Of a stretch of DNA of 64,000 nucleotides, positions 62,303 through 64,000 are shown piece by piece (position 1 is the first letter of the stretch; every line of letters starts with the position of its first letter). Where the stretch lies: the NCBI GenBank assembly GCA_018436095.1, contig JAHDMJ010000012.1:1-64000 (forward strand). The letters run 5' to 3'. The stretch is from Clostridia bacterium (GTDB lineage: Bacteria > Bacillota > Peptococcia > DRI-13 > UBA5745). The notes below the pieces were generated by a model that had not been told where the DNA came from, did no database searches, and was given only the letters and a program-made list of their open reading frames with translations. The translations under genes and the position numbers were made by a program.

Positions 62303-62365
62303 GGGCATTGGCACAGGAATTGCCTTGGGCATTGGCATAGGAATTGCCTTAGGCATTGGCTGACG
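62303..62365. repeat. 24 bp tandem repeats across the cobA-hemD stop
   Basis: Units GGGCATTGGCACAGGAATTG (24 bp in full) at 62303-62326 and 62327-62350, then a partial unit from 62351 inside the gene end. On the gene strand they encode A-N-A-Q-G-N-S-(Y/C). The present TAA stands where the next unit has CAA. Confidence 0.85.
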
Positions 62366-63851
62366 AATAAATGGATACCAGCGTATCGGCCATCGAAGAA
62401 ATGGTAGCTTCCGGCGGCAGGGTTACCTTCATGCCCAATTGCCGGGCTTTTTCCGCCGTAGTGGGGCCGATGCAGAGAGCCGGCAGGCCGGTGAAGTCCG
62501 CTGCAGGAGCCCCTGCTTCCGCTGCACAGCGGGCCAAGCCCTCCACGCAACTGGCGGCGGTAAAGGTGATCCAATCATAGCTTTTCAAATCAGCGGGTAA
62601 GTCCTGATGATTATAGAAGGTCTCATAGATAGCCAGGGAATCGTAAGGAATGCCGCCTTCGTCAAGGGCTTTGCCCAAGCCGGGGGAGGCTTCCTTTGCC
62701 TGGAGCAGCAGCAGCCGGTCCGAAGGGGTAAGGAGATTGTTTGCCAGCATTTCCCGGGCCAGGGTTTCTCCTTGGAAAAGCGAGGGAACAAAGTCGGGAT
62801 ACAGGCCGTATTTTAGGAAGGCCTCTCCCGTTTGACTGCCTACTGCCGCCAGTTTTTTGCCGGCTAAAAAGCGGCAATCCTGGCCGGCTGCCAAAAGCTG
62901 TTGAAAATAAGCGTCCACACCGTTGGCGCTGGTAAAGACCAGTGTGGTATAAGGCGTTAAATCCGGCAAAGCGAAGTCCAGAACTTTTGTTTCCATTAAA
63001 GGCAGCAGCCTGACTTCGGCTCCTAAGCGGGATAGTGCGGCGGCCAGACGGCGGCCGGTTTTTTGGTGCTGTACCGCCAGAATACGGCGGCCTTTTAAAG
63101 GCAGCCGGTCAAACCAATCGAACTGAGTGGCCAGGGAGCAGACCCGGCCTACGATAAAGAGGGCGGGAGAAACGATGGCTTGGGCGGCGGCCAGATCTTC
63201 GATATTGGACAGAGAGCCCAAAACCTTCCGCTGATAAGGCCGGGTGCCGTTTTCGATGAGAGCGCAGTCCATAGACGGACTCATGCCGGCGGCCAACAGC
63301 CCTTTGATCAATTGGTCAAGGGAAGAAAGGGACATTAAAAAGATCAATGTGCCCTCCAGGCCTACCAGACTGTCGTAATCCAGATCCAGCTTGCCGTCTT
63401 TTTTGCGGTGGCCGGTGATGATGTGCAAAGAGGAGGCGTAATCCCGGTGGGTTACCGGAATACCGGCATAAGCGGCGGCGGCAATAGCGGAGGTAATGCC
63501 CGGCACCACTTCAAAGGTGATGCCGGCCTGGATCAGTTCTTCTAATTCCTCGCCGCCCCGGCCGAAAACGAAGCTGTCGCCGCCCTTAAGGCGAACCACG
63601 TCACGGCCTTTCCGGGCTTCCTCTACTAAAATACGGTTAATTTCTTCCTGAGGCACCGGATGGTAGCCGGCTTCTTTGCCTACGTTGATTTTCAGGGCGG
63701 TTTCCGGCAGCAGGGCAATAATTGCCTCGCCGATCAGCCGGTCATAAACCACTGCTTCGGCTCCTTCGATTAATTCCTTGGCTTTGACCGTCAAAAGATC
63801 CGGATTGCCGGGGCCGGCTCCCACCAAATATACTTTACCGGTTTTTCCCAT
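62349..63851 (-). CDS. cobA-hemD: Fused uroporphyrinogen-III C-methyltransferase / uroporphyrinogen-III synthase
   Basis: A 500-residue fusion. Residues ~1-245 are SUMT/CobA (VYLVGAGPGNPDLLTVKAKELI, VVRLKGGDSFVFGRGGEEL, VVPGITSAIAAAAYAGIPVTHRD); ~255-495 are HemD (LVFTSANGVDAYFQQLLAAG, LLLQAKEASPGLGKALDEGGI, ITFTAASCVEGLARC). It closes hydroxymethylbilane to uroporphyrinogen III and methylates it to precorrin-2, the branch point to cobalamin. The fusion is common in anaerobic Firmicutes. It ends ...SSANA-TAA, inside a repeat array whose frame remains open for ~40 further codons to the hemB start. Confidence 0.95.
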   Translation of the reverse strand: MGKTGKVYLVGAGPGNPDLLTVKAKELIEGAEAVVYDRLIGEAIIALLPETALKINVGKEAGYHPVPQEEINRILVEEARKGRDVVRLKGGDSFVFGRGGEELEELIQAGITFEVVPGITSAIAAAAYAGIPVTHRDYASSLHIITGHRKKDGKLDLDYDSLVGLEGTLIFLMSLSSLDQLIKGLLAAGMSPSMDCALIENGTRPYQRKVLGSLSNIEDLAAAQAIVSPALFIVGRVCSLATQFDWFDRLPLKGRRILAVQHQKTGRRLAAALSRLGAEVRLLPLMETKVLDFALPDLTPYTTLVFTSANGVDAYFQQLLAAGQDCRFLAGKKLAAVGSQTGEAFLKYGLYPDFVPSLFQGETLAREMLANNLLTPSDRLLLLQAKEASPGLGKALDEGGIPYDSLAIYETFYNHQDLPADLKSYDWITFTAASCVEGLARCAAEAGAPAADFTGLPALCIGPTTAEKARQLGMKVTLPPEATISSMADTLVSIYSSANA

Positions 63852-64000
63852 AGGAAGCTCCTTTCATCGATAGGGCCAGTTCATGACCCAGCCTGGCTGC
63901 CTCTTCCCGGGGGCCTTGGGAACTGTCAATCTGCCAGCGATCAGTGGCTTCATCCCAATAAAGGCCCCGCAAAGTCATCTGATGGCCGGAGATTGTGGCA
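63835..64000 (-). CDS. hemC: Hydroxymethylbilane synthase, C-terminal end (partial)
   Basis: The last ~54 residues of a gene that continues beyond the window. GLYWDEATDRWQIDSSQGPREEAARLGHELALSM fits the HemC C-terminal domain, in which a strand with the product G-L-(V/Y) is followed by G-x-x-E-x-A-x-x-LG-x-x-LA. Its TAA at 63835 overlaps the cobA-hemD start by 17 nt, and synteny (hemC next to cobA-hemD) supports the call. Confidence 0.72.
   Translation of the reverse strand, partial: ATISGHQMTLRGLYWDEATDRWQIDSSQGPREEAARLGHELALSMKGASYGKNR

Overview
The window looks like chromosome from a strictly anaerobic, moderately GC-rich (roughly 50-55%) Firmicute. The reasons are a class III ribonucleotide reductase with its radical-SAM activase, the oxygen-independent cobalt-first route to cobalamin (CbiK, CbiD, CbiG, fused CbiET), a fused CobA-HemD, strong AGGAGG ribosome binding sites that often serve TTG or GTG starts, and a BceRS-BceAB module. 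A Negativicutes- or Peptococcaceae-like lineage is my inference; nothing here names the species.

Layout. 1-7.3 kb: small conserved proteins (YaiI, YjbR), a YbdG-type MscS channel, and nrdG-nrdD with two NrdR boxes before nrdD. 7.3-14.2 kb: a PNPOx-like flavoprotein, a twice-frameshifted membrane-protein pseudogene, sbcD and an sbcC broken by one in-frame TAG, and a solitary TIR-domain protein. 14.3-19.5 kb: a MarR-controlled heterodimeric ABC exporter and a LysR regulator. 20.3-29 kb: hexapeptide acetyltransferase, flavodoxin-like reductase, repeat-bearing lipoprotein, a chemoreceptor, a MalT/LuxR-type regulator and a DUF1576-like membrane protein. 29-33.7 kb: bacitracin-type ABC transporter with two-component system. 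34-40.6 kb: GNAT/lipoprotein/membrane trio, tRNA-Ser(CGA), ZIP transporter, M55 peptidase, TadA, EcsC-like and DUF362-ferredoxin proteins. 41.4-64 kb: a transporter behind a sigma-54-like promoter, then the cobalamin and tetrapyrrole block.

The metabolic core is that last block. hemC (partial), cobA-hemD, hemB and hemL make uroporphyrinogen III and precorrin-2. cbiK-cbiL, behind a cobalamin riboswitch and terminator, insert cobalt and begin ring methylation. The opposite-strand cluster cbiD-F-G-H-J-ET-A-B-cobD-P-C completes the ring to cobyric acid and attaches the aminopropanol arm. Nucleotide-loop genes (cobU, cobS, cobT) and a precorrin-2 dehydrogenase are not in the window.

The unusual layer is repeats. 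(i) 12-24 bp tandem repeats have expanded in frame inside inter-domain linkers and tails of many enzymes (SbcD, CbiP, CbiA, CbiG, CbiET, CobA-HemD, a lipoprotein, the histidine kinase start). Two of these genes end at a TAA beyond which the same frame stays open through more repeats. (ii) Intergenic regions carry a dispersed ~28 bp motif in three sequence variants, arranged as large palindromes. (iii) Between cbiF and cbiD lie two adjacent, nearly perfectly base-paired four-way-junction (cloverleaf) elements in opposite orientation, which I consider the best candidate for something undescribed. The broken sbcC, whose product normally helps cleave hairpins, may be connected with this tolerance of palindromes and repeats; that link is a hypothesis.
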